A DNA stretch of 64,000 bases from Acidobacteriota bacterium (GTDB lineage: Bacteria > Acidobacteriota > Terriglobia > Versatilivoradales > Versatilivoraceae): contig JAPPDF010000055.1 of NCBI GenBank assembly GCA_028875575.1, forward strand, positions 20,106 to 84,105, given 5' to 3'. Positions 43,046-51,566 of the stretch are shown one piece after another. The notes beneath the pieces were generated by a model, which worked only from the letters and a program-made list of their open reading frames with translations, made no database searches and was not told the origin of the DNA. Position numbers and translations under genes: made by a program. Position 1 is the first letter of the stretch. The number at the start of each line of letters is the position of its first letter.

Positions 43046-44089
43046 ATGCCCGGCTCCAGCCGCAGAGCGCTTCTCAGGAAGGTGGGCCTGATTGCCGGAG
43101 CGGCAGCGTTGAATACTCCGGCCGGCGGCCTGGCCCGGGCGCGTTCCCCCAACCGCCTAGACATGGACCGCCTTCGCGAGCGCATCCAGGGCGTCCATTG
43201 CTTCATGGTGACTCCCTTTCATCCCGACGGCAGCCTCAACGCCGAGGGGCTTCGCCGCAATATCGCCCACCACGCCGATGCCGGGATCCAGGACACGACC
43301 ATCGTGGTCGGGGGCGGCATGGGGGAGATCTTCTCCCTGGACCTGAAGGAGCACCGGGCCATGGCGGAGGCTGCGGCCAGGGGCGCCGGGGGCAAGCTGC
43401 CGGTGGTGGTGGGGGCTTGCGGCGGCTACCGCATGGCCAGGATCATGGCCCGCAACGCCCAGGAAGCCGGAGCCGACGCCATCCTGCTGTTCGCACCTCC
43501 CTACTGGAACTGGATTCCCGGATACGACCAGGGCACCATTCGGTATTTCACCGAGGTGGCGCAATCGATCGACATCGGGGTGGTGCTGGCCACGGTTTCG
43601 GGGCACAATTTCCCCACTGGCAAGGAGAAGTATTGGCCCAGGGTCCTGAAACGCCTGTCCGAGCTTCCCAATGTCCTCGGGTTCGAGGATTCCAGCAGCG
43701 ACATCGCCATGGGACAGGAACTGGGAGCCCTGGTCTCCGACCGGCTGGTCTGGATCGCCCGCGGTGAAGGGCACGCCGTCAAGGCCTTGCCGGCCGGAGC
43801 CCGAGGCAACACCTCGGCCGTGGCCACCTTCGTCCCTCAGGCCTGCAGAGAGTTTTGCAAGCAGGGGAAACTGGGAGAGGTCGAGCGCATGCAGGAGGTT
43901 CTCCGGACGCGGATACAGCCCATGGCCCGGGTCAGAGGCCTCAGTCCCGGCTACCACGTGAGCGGGATCAAGGTGGCCCTGGAAGCCTTGGGTCGGGCCG
44001 GCGGTCCGGTCCGGCCACCGGCCAGGGACGTGCTTCCCGAGGACCGGCCACGGATCGCCGCCATCGCCCGCAAGCATGCCGAGGCCTGA
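43046..44089 (+). CDS. Exported DapA-superfamily protein lacking the catalytic lysine and tyrosine
   Basis: The 347-aa protein carries a Tat-like signal (SSRRALLRKVGLIAGAAAL) before a complete dihydrodipicolinate-synthase/NAL TIM barrel starting VHCFMVTPFHPDGSLN. The Schiff-base lysine of the family (K in GIKEATG) is Glu214 here (LGFEDSSSD). The catalytic Tyr (ILYNVP) aligns with VLATVS, and the TT of GTTGE is GM in GGGMGE. The usual aldolase chemistry should therefore be impossible. ATG 43046 has GGAGG upstream (GTG 43022 is an alternative). The PPC, DUF1549 and DUF1501 genes follow on the same strand. It may be a sugar-acid-binding or structural protein. Confidence 0.85.
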   Translation: MPGSSRRALLRKVGLIAGAAALNTPAGGLARARSPNRLDMDRLRERIQGVHCFMVTPFHPDGSLNAEGLRRNIAHHADAGIQDTTIVVGGGMGEIFSLDLKEHRAMAEAAARGAGGKLPVVVGACGGYRMARIMARNAQEAGADAILLFAPPYWNWIPGYDQGTIRYFTEVAQSIDIGVVLATVSGHNFPTGKEKYWPRVLKRLSELPNVLGFEDSSSDIAMGQELGALVSDRLVWIARGEGHAVKALPAGARGNTSAVATFVPQACREFCKQGKLGEVERMQEVLRTRIQPMARVRGLSPGYHVSGIKVALEALGRAGGPVRPPARDVLPEDRPRIAAIARKHAEA

Positions 44090-44148
44090 GCGCCGACGGT
44101 CGAGGGGGCGAAGACCACCGAATCGGAAATCATGAGGGTGCGAGAATC

Positions 44149-46119
44149 GTGAACCGGCAAACCTTGAGCCCGAGGAACAGGAGCGGGGCCGCCACCCAGG
44201 CGAACCGCTTCGGGCTGGCGCTGCTGGCCTTGACGTTGCTGTCCCATGCCGCGGCCCAGGAAATGCCGGCTCCAGAACCCACCGAGCCGGAGGTCCACTG
44301 GATCTACCCGCTGGGAGGACGGCCCGACACCCGCCTGAAGGCCAAGGTGGAAGGCCGGCTGCTGCAGGAGGTGCATGCGGTATGGTCTCCTGAGCCGGGC
44401 CTCAAAGGCGCCATCCTGGAAGTCCGTCCGGTTTCGGAACAGGAGAAGGGGACCGGGGAGAGCGGTTATGGGGACAAGGACAAGGCGCCGAATCAACGGG
44501 TCAACCTCGAGCTGGAGATCGGTCCCGGGGTCCCGAGCGGGGTCCACTCCCTCTACCTGGTTTCCCGACGGGGGATTTCCAATCCGTTGAGCTTTCTGGT
44601 CAGCTCCGATCCGGTCCTGGAGGAGTCCGAGGATACCGGCGGGGTTGACTCCAGCACCCGGACCGTCCGTCCCCCGGTCATCCTCAACGGCAGGCTCTCC
44701 CGCGCCGGGGAAGTGGACAGTTACGCGCTGGAAGTGACGGCCGGGGAAGACCTTGCTTTCCAGCTATTCAGCCCGGCCGAAACCTTCCGGCAGATTCTCA
44801 AGCTCCACAGGGACGAGGGAAGCTGGCTGCGCGGGGACAGACCGGTAGAGCTGGAGTTCAGCCACAAGGGAAGTTACAGGCCCTCGCGGGCCAGGCACTG
44901 GCGCCATCGCTTCGACCGTGGTGGGCGCTATCGGATAGGGGTTGGATCAGTTTATGGCAAAGCCGACCCCGAATTCGTCTACCAGCTTCGCATCGTGCCG
45001 GCTGGCGACGGATCGGCATACGGGGAATGGCCCGGTCCCGAAAAACCGGCCAAGTGGAGCGAGCGCCAATACGTCAGGGAGTTGACACCGCTCCGGCTGC
45101 GCCAGCTCTGGGCGCGCACGGTCAAGCCCGCCGGCAATGGGCATCGGTCCAAGGCAGGCCCGGAAACCGAAAAGCAATTGAGGGGGACCACCGACACACC
45201 CGGCTCGCCCGATCCGTCTTCGAGTGGCGCCAATGCTGCCCCGGTGGTCTTTGAAGAAAAAGAGCCCAACGGAAGCCGCGAGCAAGCCCCGACTGTTTCT
45301 CTACCCGCTCTGATCAGCGGGAGTATCGAAGCTCCGGGAGACGTGGATTTCTTCCGATTCCGACTTGCGGCCGGGCAGACGCTGGTCTTTGAGGTGGAAA
45401 CCCCGCGGGTCTCTCCTCCGGCCTTCAGTCCCAGCCTCAAGGTGTTGGATTCCGCCGGCCACCCGTTGTTCGACAACAAGCACCGCAAGATTGCGCTGAC
45501 CCGTCAGGACCCCATTTTTCTGGTGGAGCTGCTCAAGCTCCATCTTCCTGACCGCGGAACCTGCGCCATCGGGTCTCTTGCCTTTTTCGAGTCTCTGGAG
45601 GCCAAGATGGTGGCCGAATTCGGCGTCGCCGGGGACTACATCCTGCAGGTTGGCGACCTGACCTCCCAGCAGGGCCAATCGGACCACGCTTACCGGGTGC
45701 TGGTTCGCCCCGGCATTCCCCACGTGGGGGACCTTGAGCTCGAAGGGGATCGTATCAATCTCACGCGGGGCCAGGTCAGAACTCTGAAAGTGACCACCGG
45801 CCTGGAGGAGGGTTATTCGGGCCAGGTGGCCCTGAGCCTGGAAGGTCTGCCGCCGGGGGTGGAGCCCTTGACCGGCACGGAAGTGGAGCCCCCCAGCCCC
45901 ATCGGGCCCACCAGCGAAAGCCGCAAGAGCTTTCTGGGGTTCAGCGAAAAGGCCGTCATCCTGTTGCGGGCCGATGAGCAGGCGCCGCTGACGGACATGC
46001 CGGCCCGGGTCAGGGTGTGGGCGCGGCCGGCTGTCGACAACCGGTTGGGAGCCCGGCTGCCGGTGGGAGAGATTCCGCTCATGGTGATCGGTTCGCCGGA
46101 GCAGTCGTCCGGCTCGTGA
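44149..46119 (+). CDS. Exported PPC-domain protein preceding a DUF1549/DUF1501 pair
   Basis: This 656-aa exported protein is secreted via a signal peptide ending SHAAA. It contains an N-terminal beta domain with a Ser/Gly-rich insert. At least two bacterial pre-peptidase C-terminal (PPC) domains follow, marked by VILNGRLSRAGEVDSYALE and ISGSIEAPGDVDFFRFRL. The only in-frame start is GTG 44149. In Planctomycetes, Verrucomicrobia and Acidobacteria such proteins are commonly encoded beside DUF1549/DUF1553 and DUF1501 genes, where the set is suspected to form an extracytoplasmic cytochrome-linked complex; no biochemical role is established to my knowledge. Confidence 0.8.
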   Translation: MNRQTLSPRNRSGAATQANRFGLALLALTLLSHAAAQEMPAPEPTEPEVHWIYPLGGRPDTRLKAKVEGRLLQEVHAVWSPEPGLKGAILEVRPVSEQEKGTGESGYGDKDKAPNQRVNLELEIGPGVPSGVHSLYLVSRRGISNPLSFLVSSDPVLEESEDTGGVDSSTRTVRPPVILNGRLSRAGEVDSYALEVTAGEDLAFQLFSPAETFRQILKLHRDEGSWLRGDRPVELEFSHKGSYRPSRARHWRHRFDRGGRYRIGVGSVYGKADPEFVYQLRIVPAGDGSAYGEWPGPEKPAKWSERQYVRELTPLRLRQLWARTVKPAGNGHRSKAGPETEKQLRGTTDTPGSPDPSSSGANAAPVVFEEKEPNGSREQAPTVSLPALISGSIEAPGDVDFFRFRLAAGQTLVFEVETPRVSPPAFSPSLKVLDSAGHPLFDNKHRKIALTRQDPIFLVELLKLHLPDRGTCAIGSLAFFESLEAKMVAEFGVAGDYILQVGDLTSQQGQSDHAYRVLVRPGIPHVGDLELEGDRINLTRGQVRTLKVTTGLEEGYSGQVALSLEGLPPGVEPLTGTEVEPPSPIGPTSESRKSFLGFSEKAVILLRADEQAPLTDMPARVRVWARPAVDNRLGARLPVGEIPLMVIGSPEQSSGS

Positions 46120-46166
46120 GCGACAGGCGGTCCGCGGGTGGAATCGCCCCGGTCCGGAGGTGTTTC

Positions 46167-48749
46167 ATGAGGATGTCCGATTGGAAGAGACCTGTCCGGG
46201 TCTTGGTGCTGAGCCTCCTGCCGATCCTGGCGCCCGGACACCTGGATGCGGAAGGGGATCGCCAAACCCCGCCTGCGGAACCGGCAGCGAGCCCCAACGG
46301 CTCGGCAGGCTCCGAGCGATTGGTGGCCCGCAACGGCCTGCGGGGCTTTCGACTGGTCCCCTCTCCGGTACGGTTATTGGGGGAAGGGGCGTCCCAAACC
46401 TTCCTGGTGGTGGCCACTGATGCCCGGGGGCTCGAAATCGACCTTACGCCGGAAGCCCGATTCAGCCTGTCGGATGACCGATTGGCTCAAGTCGAGCCCG
46501 AGGGGCTGCTGACGGCTCGCCGGGATGGGGAGGTCACGTTGCGGGCCGAGATTGCCGGACAGAGGCTGGAGGCGGCGGTTCGCATCGAAGGGACCGGAAG
46601 GGCCAGACCCTTCGGCTTCGCTCGGGATGTGGTCGGGATCTTTACCCGCAACGGTTGCAACGGCAGTGAATGCCACGGCGGGGTCAAGGGCCGCGGCGGC
46701 TTCAAGCTGTCCCTGCATGGTATCAATCCCCGGGAGGATTACCGCTGGACCGTCAAGGGCGGTGTTTACCAGGTGTTGTCCCCCAAAGCCGCCGAGCCCT
46801 TCGACCCGCGGGTCAACCTGGAAGAGCCGCATCAGAGCCGATTGCTGCTGAAGCCCGTGCTGGAACTGCCCCATGGGGGAGGCCAGCGCTTCGAGCGGGA
46901 CTCGGCCGATTACCGGAGGCTGCTGGAATGGATACGCCAGGGAGCTCCCTACGGAGCAGGCCCGGCGGAGTCCCGGATCGAACGCCTGGAGGTCTTTCCT
47001 CGGGAAGCGATCATGGAGCCCGGGGCTAGGCGGCGACTGCTGGTGACCGCTTTCTTTGAAGACGGCCGCGCTGAAGACCTGAGCCCCGAGGTGCTTTACG
47101 AGAGCAGCGATCCGGCTGTCATTGACGTCACCCCGTCGGGCGTGGTGCGGGCACTCAAGCCGGGACAGGCCAGAGTGACGGTACGGGCGGCCGGGAAGCT
47201 GGTTCAAGTCCGCTGCGGGGTGATTCGACAACCGCTGGACCATTATCCGGAGGTGGCCAGACGCAACTTCATCGATGACGTCGTTTTCGATCGGTTGCGA
47301 GACCTGCACATTGTTCCGGCGGGCCTCTCAAGCGACTCCGCCTTCCTGCGGCGGGTCTGTCTGGACCTCACGGGGACCCTGCCGCCCCCTGAGCGCGTGC
47401 GCGAATTCCTGGCCGACCGGAATCCTCTCAAGCGGGAGCATCTGATCGAGCGGCTGCTGAACTCGCCCGAATTCGTGGATTACTGGACCTTCCGCTTTGC
47501 GGACTTCTTCCGGGTGGTCTATCGCAATGCCTACGTCTACAAGAGCTGGATCCGGGAAAGCCTGGCCCGCAACAAACCCTACGACCAGATGGCCAGGGAA
47601 CGGGTCGCGAGCCAGGGCAACGGCGGGCCCACCCGGCATTTCATCAAGTCCATCAGCGGGGAAGTCATGCGTCCCCACGAGAAGATGGGAGAGGACGTGC
47701 GGGTCTTCCTGGGGATACGCCTGGACTGCGCTCAATGCCACGACCATCCTTACGAGACCTGGACCCAGGATCAGTTTTGGGGAATTACCGCCTTTTACGG
47801 ACAGTTGACCCGAATCCGCGACCTCTCCGTCTTCATGGATGACACTTCCGGGAACGAGGAACAGCCGGAAGGGCCCAAGGTGATTCACCCCCGCCGCCGG
47901 CGGGAAGTGGCCCCCAGTTTCCTGGACGGCTCACTGCCCCCTTCCACGGGCATCAACCCCAGGGAGCAGCTGGCGGACTGGATGACGTCGCCGCAGAACC
48001 CCTACTTCAGCCAGGCCATCGTCAACCGGGTATGGGCCAACTTCTTCGGCAAGGGCCTGGTCGAGCCGGTGGACGATTTCAGGCCCGGCAACCCCGCCAG
48101 CCATCCCGAGCTGCTGGGGGCGCTGGCCGAGGATTTCCGACTCAGCGGCTACGATCTCAAGCATCTGATGCGCGCCATCGCCCGGTCCGGAACCTATCAA
48201 CTTTCAGGAGACCTCAATTCGACCAATCGGGAGGATGAGGTCAACCACTCCAGAGCTCTGCCTCGCCGATTGGAGGCCGAGATCCTGCTGGACGCCATTT
48301 CAAGGGTGACCGGCATCGAGGAGGCCTTTGCCGTTCACGAGTACGTGGGTGGAGGCACCGAGCCCAAGGGGACCCGGGCCATCGAGCTGGTTCCGGAAGT
48401 CACACCCTCCCAGTTTCTGGAAGTTTATGGGCGGCCCGTCAGCCGGGACAGCATGCCCTGGCGCGACTACCGTTCCACCCTCAGGCAGGCCCTGCACCTG
48501 CTGGTCGGCTCCACCTACACCACCAAGATTGCAGCCAAGGGAGGACGTGTGAGTCGACTCCTGTCGGCCGGCGTCTCCGACCGGGAGATCGTCCGGGAAC
48601 TCTATCTGGCGGCCCTTTCCCGCTTTCCGACGGCTGAAGAGGAAACCCGGCTCCAGGCCCTGATCGAGGGGGCTCCATCTCGCGGTAAGGGTGTGGAAAA
48701 TCTGGCCTGGGGGTTGCTGGCCTCCCGCCAGTTTACCTATAATCACTGA
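46167..48749 (+). CDS. Exported DUF1549/DUF1553 protein with Big-type and cytochrome-like segments
   Basis: The 860-aa protein starts at ATG 46167, six bases after CGGAGG, with a signal peptide (about 9-28). Two Ig-like (Big_2) stretches (about 60-140 and 310-395) flank the heme-like region. There CNGSECHGG holds Cys164, Cys169 and His170, a CxxxxCH spacing. DUF1549 follows (about 405-610), containing a normal CxxCH (C521-H525 in DCAQCHDHP), and then DUF1553 (about 620-850). If both motifs bind heme, this is a multiheme-type surface protein. Its stop overlaps the DUF1501 start. Confidence 0.9.
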   Translation: MRMSDWKRPVRVLVLSLLPILAPGHLDAEGDRQTPPAEPAASPNGSAGSERLVARNGLRGFRLVPSPVRLLGEGASQTFLVVATDARGLEIDLTPEARFSLSDDRLAQVEPEGLLTARRDGEVTLRAEIAGQRLEAAVRIEGTGRARPFGFARDVVGIFTRNGCNGSECHGGVKGRGGFKLSLHGINPREDYRWTVKGGVYQVLSPKAAEPFDPRVNLEEPHQSRLLLKPVLELPHGGGQRFERDSADYRRLLEWIRQGAPYGAGPAESRIERLEVFPREAIMEPGARRRLLVTAFFEDGRAEDLSPEVLYESSDPAVIDVTPSGVVRALKPGQARVTVRAAGKLVQVRCGVIRQPLDHYPEVARRNFIDDVVFDRLRDLHIVPAGLSSDSAFLRRVCLDLTGTLPPPERVREFLADRNPLKREHLIERLLNSPEFVDYWTFRFADFFRVVYRNAYVYKSWIRESLARNKPYDQMARERVASQGNGGPTRHFIKSISGEVMRPHEKMGEDVRVFLGIRLDCAQCHDHPYETWTQDQFWGITAFYGQLTRIRDLSVFMDDTSGNEEQPEGPKVIHPRRRREVAPSFLDGSLPPSTGINPREQLADWMTSPQNPYFSQAIVNRVWANFFGKGLVEPVDDFRPGNPASHPELLGALAEDFRLSGYDLKHLMRAIARSGTYQLSGDLNSTNREDEVNHSRALPRRLEAEILLDAISRVTGIEEAFAVHEYVGGGTEPKGTRAIELVPEVTPSQFLEVYGRPVSRDSMPWRDYRSTLRQALHLLVGSTYTTKIAAKGGRVSRLLSAGVSDREIVRELYLAALSRFPTAEEETRLQALIEGAPSRGKGVENLAWGLLASRQFTYNH

Positions 48750-50095
48750 TGGATGTGCCAATGGACCTGACGATCGATCAGCTTGGGTGTTGCCGGCCAC
48801 GCCGGGAATTCCTCAGAGTGGGTGCTCTCAGCCTGCTGGGACTGAACCTGAGGCAGTACCTGGCCCTGGAAGCGGCCACGCCGGCCGCCGCCCGTTCCAA
48901 GCAAAAAGCCCAGGCCTGCATTCTGCTGTGGCTGGAGGGAGGTCCCTCCCAGATCGACACCTGGGACCCCAAGCCCCACAGCCAGTTCAATGCCATTCCC
49001 ACCCGGGCCGACGGCATTCAGATTTCGGAGATCTTTCCCCGAATCGCCGGCCACATGGACAAGCTGGCCATTGTCCGCTCCATGCACACCGAAGAGAACA
49101 ACCATCCTCAGGGCACCCACTACGCGCTGACCGGCCACCGCCCCAATCCGGCCTTGAAGTTTCCCAGCCTGGGGTCGATCATCTCCAAGGAACTGGGCTC
49201 GAGGAACAATCTTCCACCCTACATCATGGTCCCGGAGCACCAGGAGACCGACTTTTTCTCCTACATGGATGCCTACACCTCGGCCTTTCTGGGTTCGGAA
49301 TACGATCCGATCATTCTGCCCGATCCCAGCCAGAAGTCGTTTCAGATTCCGGACCTGTCCCTGCCCGATACCCTGACGGCTGACGACATTGCCGACCGCC
49401 GGTCGTTTCTGCAGGTGGTGGATCGGGGGTTCCGCCAGAAGGAGAAGCACGCCGAATTCGGCAGAATGGACCGCTTCACCAACCAGGCCCTGACCATGCT
49501 GCTCTCGCCCAGGGTCAAGCAGGCCTTCGATCTGTCCCAGGAGTCGGACCGGACCAAGGATGCCTACGGACGCACCCGGGTCGGTCAAAGCGTGCTGCTG
49601 GCTCGCCGCCTGGTGGAAGCCGGCTGCCGCTTTGTGACCACCTCAGGATACGCTCACGGGGCCTGGGACACCCACAAGGACAACGACCAGAGGCTGCGGG
49701 ACAAGCTGGCCCCCACCCTGGACCAGACCCTTTCGGTCTTGCTGGAGGACCTGCAGCAGCGCGGACTGCTGGATTCCACCGTGGTGCTGGCCATGGGCGA
49801 GTTCGGTCGCACCCCCCATCTGAACGCCAACAACGGGCGGGATCACTATCCGGACTGCTGGTCTTTGATTCTGGGGGGTGGAGGCATTCAGGGCGGGCGA
49901 GTGGTGGGCGCCAGCGACGAGCAGGGGGCTCAGGTGGCCGAACGCAGGGTCACCATGGGCGACCTCTTTGCCACCATCTACAAGGCCATGGGCATCGATT
50001 GGACCAAGGAGTACGTCAACCCCGGAGGCCGTCCCCTCTACATCGCCAACTCCATCGATGATGTCATGGGGCAGCCGCTCCACGAACTGGTGTAG
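48749..50095 (+). CDS. DUF1501 protein with Tat signal
   Basis: This 448-aa protein of the alkaline-phosphatase/sulfatase superfamily (DUF1501) has a Tat signal (R18-R19, RREFLRVGALSLLGLNL). Core motifs are LLWLEGGPSQIDTWDPKP, HYALTGHRP and the metal-site-like GEFGRTPHLN...GRDHYPDCWS. It is translationally coupled to the DUF1549/1553 gene: the ATG uses the last base of the TGA stop. DUF1501 and DUF1549 proteins nearly always occur as neighbours. The substrate is unknown. Confidence 0.92.
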   Translation: MDVPMDLTIDQLGCCRPRREFLRVGALSLLGLNLRQYLALEAATPAAARSKQKAQACILLWLEGGPSQIDTWDPKPHSQFNAIPTRADGIQISEIFPRIAGHMDKLAIVRSMHTEENNHPQGTHYALTGHRPNPALKFPSLGSIISKELGSRNNLPPYIMVPEHQETDFFSYMDAYTSAFLGSEYDPIILPDPSQKSFQIPDLSLPDTLTADDIADRRSFLQVVDRGFRQKEKHAEFGRMDRFTNQALTMLLSPRVKQAFDLSQESDRTKDAYGRTRVGQSVLLARRLVEAGCRFVTTSGYAHGAWDTHKDNDQRLRDKLAPTLDQTLSVLLEDLQQRGLLDSTVVLAMGEFGRTPHLNANNGRDHYPDCWSLILGGGGIQGGRVVGASDEQGAQVAERRVTMGDLFATIYKAMGIDWTKEYVNPGGRPLYIANSIDDVMGQPLHELV

Positions 50096-50097
50096 TT

Positions 50098-50240
50098 GGT
50101 GTCCTGTCCCAGAAATAGTGTTGCCATCTCCGATGGAGGTTGCACCGGGAAACGGTTGTTAGGAGAAGCCCGTTGCGTTTCAGCCAACAGGCACCGTTGT
50201 GCTCCGAAAGATGACAACCCTATTCCTGAGACAGAACACC
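50098..50240. mobile_element. 143-bp MITE-like element with 31-bp terminal inverted repeats
   Basis: 50098-50128 (GGTGTCCTGTCCCAGAAATA and onward) and 50210-50240 (ending GACAGAACACC) are complementary at 26 of 31 positions and enclose 81 bp without coding capacity. The element fills the gap between the convergent DUF1501 and alcohol dehydrogenase genes. It could be a non-autonomous transposon remnant or a long bidirectional terminator stem. No target-site duplication was established. Confidence 0.55.
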
Positions 50241-50262
50241 GGCCGGTAGTTCCTTCCTTCCT

Positions 50263-51468
50263 CTAAAACGCAGCCTGCAGGATGCCCTCCAGGTCGTCCA
50301 CCGTGGCCTGACGGGGATTGCTGCGCATGAGCCGCTTGATCCCGAATGCTGCCTCGGCGAACGAGCGGAGCTGGTGTTCCTGCACTCCGATTTCCCGGAG
50401 CTTGTCGGGGATGCCGATTTCCTTCCTCAAGGCCCGCACCCGCTCAATGGCGGCGTCTGCGGCAGCCTCGAGGGACAGGCCCTCCACCGAAAGGCCCATG
50501 AGTTCGGCCAGGCGGGCCACGGCCTCCACCCGGGCCGGTTTGTTGAACTCCATCACATAGGGCAGGAGCAGACCGTTGCCACAGCCGTGGGAGCAATGCA
50601 CCGCCCCGCCGATGGGGTATTCCAGCGCGTGGACCGCGCCCACGCCCACGTTGCTGAATCCCATTCCAGCGATGAGCGCTGCCAGGTGCATGCCCTCCCG
50701 GGCCGCCAGGTTCCGACCGTCCCTGACAGCGTCGGCAAGATGGCTCGCGATGAGGCTGACCGCCGGCTCCACCATGGCGTTCCCCAGGGGATTGCGGCCC
50801 TGATAGATGGAAATTTCGCCCTCTGGAATTACAAGTTGGGAGCTGTCGGTGGCCATGAAGGCTTCCACGGCGTGGGTGAGTGCGTCGATCCCGCTGTCTG
50901 CCGTGGCCTTGGGAGGACAGGTCACGGTCATGAGCGGGTCCACCACCGCCGCCCGGGGCCTGAGATAGTTGCTGGCGATGGCCACCTTGATGTTGTTCTC
51001 GGTGTCGGTCAGGATTCCCGCATGGGTGACTTCGGAGCCGGTTCCGGCCGTGGTGGGCACAGCGATCAGCGGCAGGATGGGGCCCGGAACCTTCCCTTCA
51101 CCCATGTAGTCCCGGGGCTGGCCTCCGTAGGTGAGCAGGACACCCACCGTCTTGGCCAGGTCCATGTTGCTGCCGCCTCCCAATCCCACCAGCAGGTCCG
51201 GCTTGTGCCGGGAGGCGAAGTCGTGGCAGCGGAGCAGTGCGGCGATGGAAGGTTCCGGCTCCCCGCCGTCGAAGAGGGTCACCCGCACACCAGCGGAAGC
51301 CAGCCGGGACTGCACCTGGTCGGCCAGACCGGCTTTCACCAGAGCCGTGTCGGTGACTACCAGGGCGTGGCTCGCTCCCAGTTCCCGAGCAATCTCACCC
51401 AGTTGATCGGTGGCGCCTCTGCCGAAGTGAATGGCTCCGGCAGTATGAAAACTCCATGTAGTCCGCAT
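50263..51468 (-). CDS. Iron-containing alcohol dehydrogenase (group III)
   Basis: This 401-aa NAD(P)-dependent dehydrogenase has a nucleotide-binding GLGGGSNMDLAK (95-106) and AVPTTAGTGSEVTHAG. The metal-ligand segment is SGIDALTHAVEAF, with later histidines in AVHALEYPIGGAVHCSHGCGNG. The frame is open 134 codons upstream, but ATG 51468 behind GGGGAGG begins the family's usual N-terminus. It should interconvert an alcohol and an aldehyde or ketone in the cytoplasm. It lies 98 bp downstream of the spermidine-synthase gene on the same strand and may be its own unit. Confidence 0.93.
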   Translation of the reverse strand: MRTTWSFHTAGAIHFGRGATDQLGEIARELGASHALVVTDTALVKAGLADQVQSRLASAGVRVTLFDGGEPEPSIAALLRCHDFASRHKPDLLVGLGGGSNMDLAKTVGVLLTYGGQPRDYMGEGKVPGPILPLIAVPTTAGTGSEVTHAGILTDTENNIKVAIASNYLRPRAAVVDPLMTVTCPPKATADSGIDALTHAVEAFMATDSSQLVIPEGEISIYQGRNPLGNAMVEPAVSLIASHLADAVRDGRNLAAREGMHLAALIAGMGFSNVGVGAVHALEYPIGGAVHCSHGCGNGLLLPYVMEFNKPARVEAVARLAELMGLSVEGLSLEAAADAAIERVRALRKEIGIPDKLREIGVQEHQLRSFAEAAFGIKRLMRSNPRQATVDDLEGILQAAF

Positions 51469-51566
51469 GCTGGCCTCCCCCCCCTTTTGAGCCGTGTAGA
51501 AACAGGGCAAAGTATAGGGATTCGTCCGGAGAATGTCACGGTCCCGGGAGGTTCGGGGAACAGCTC

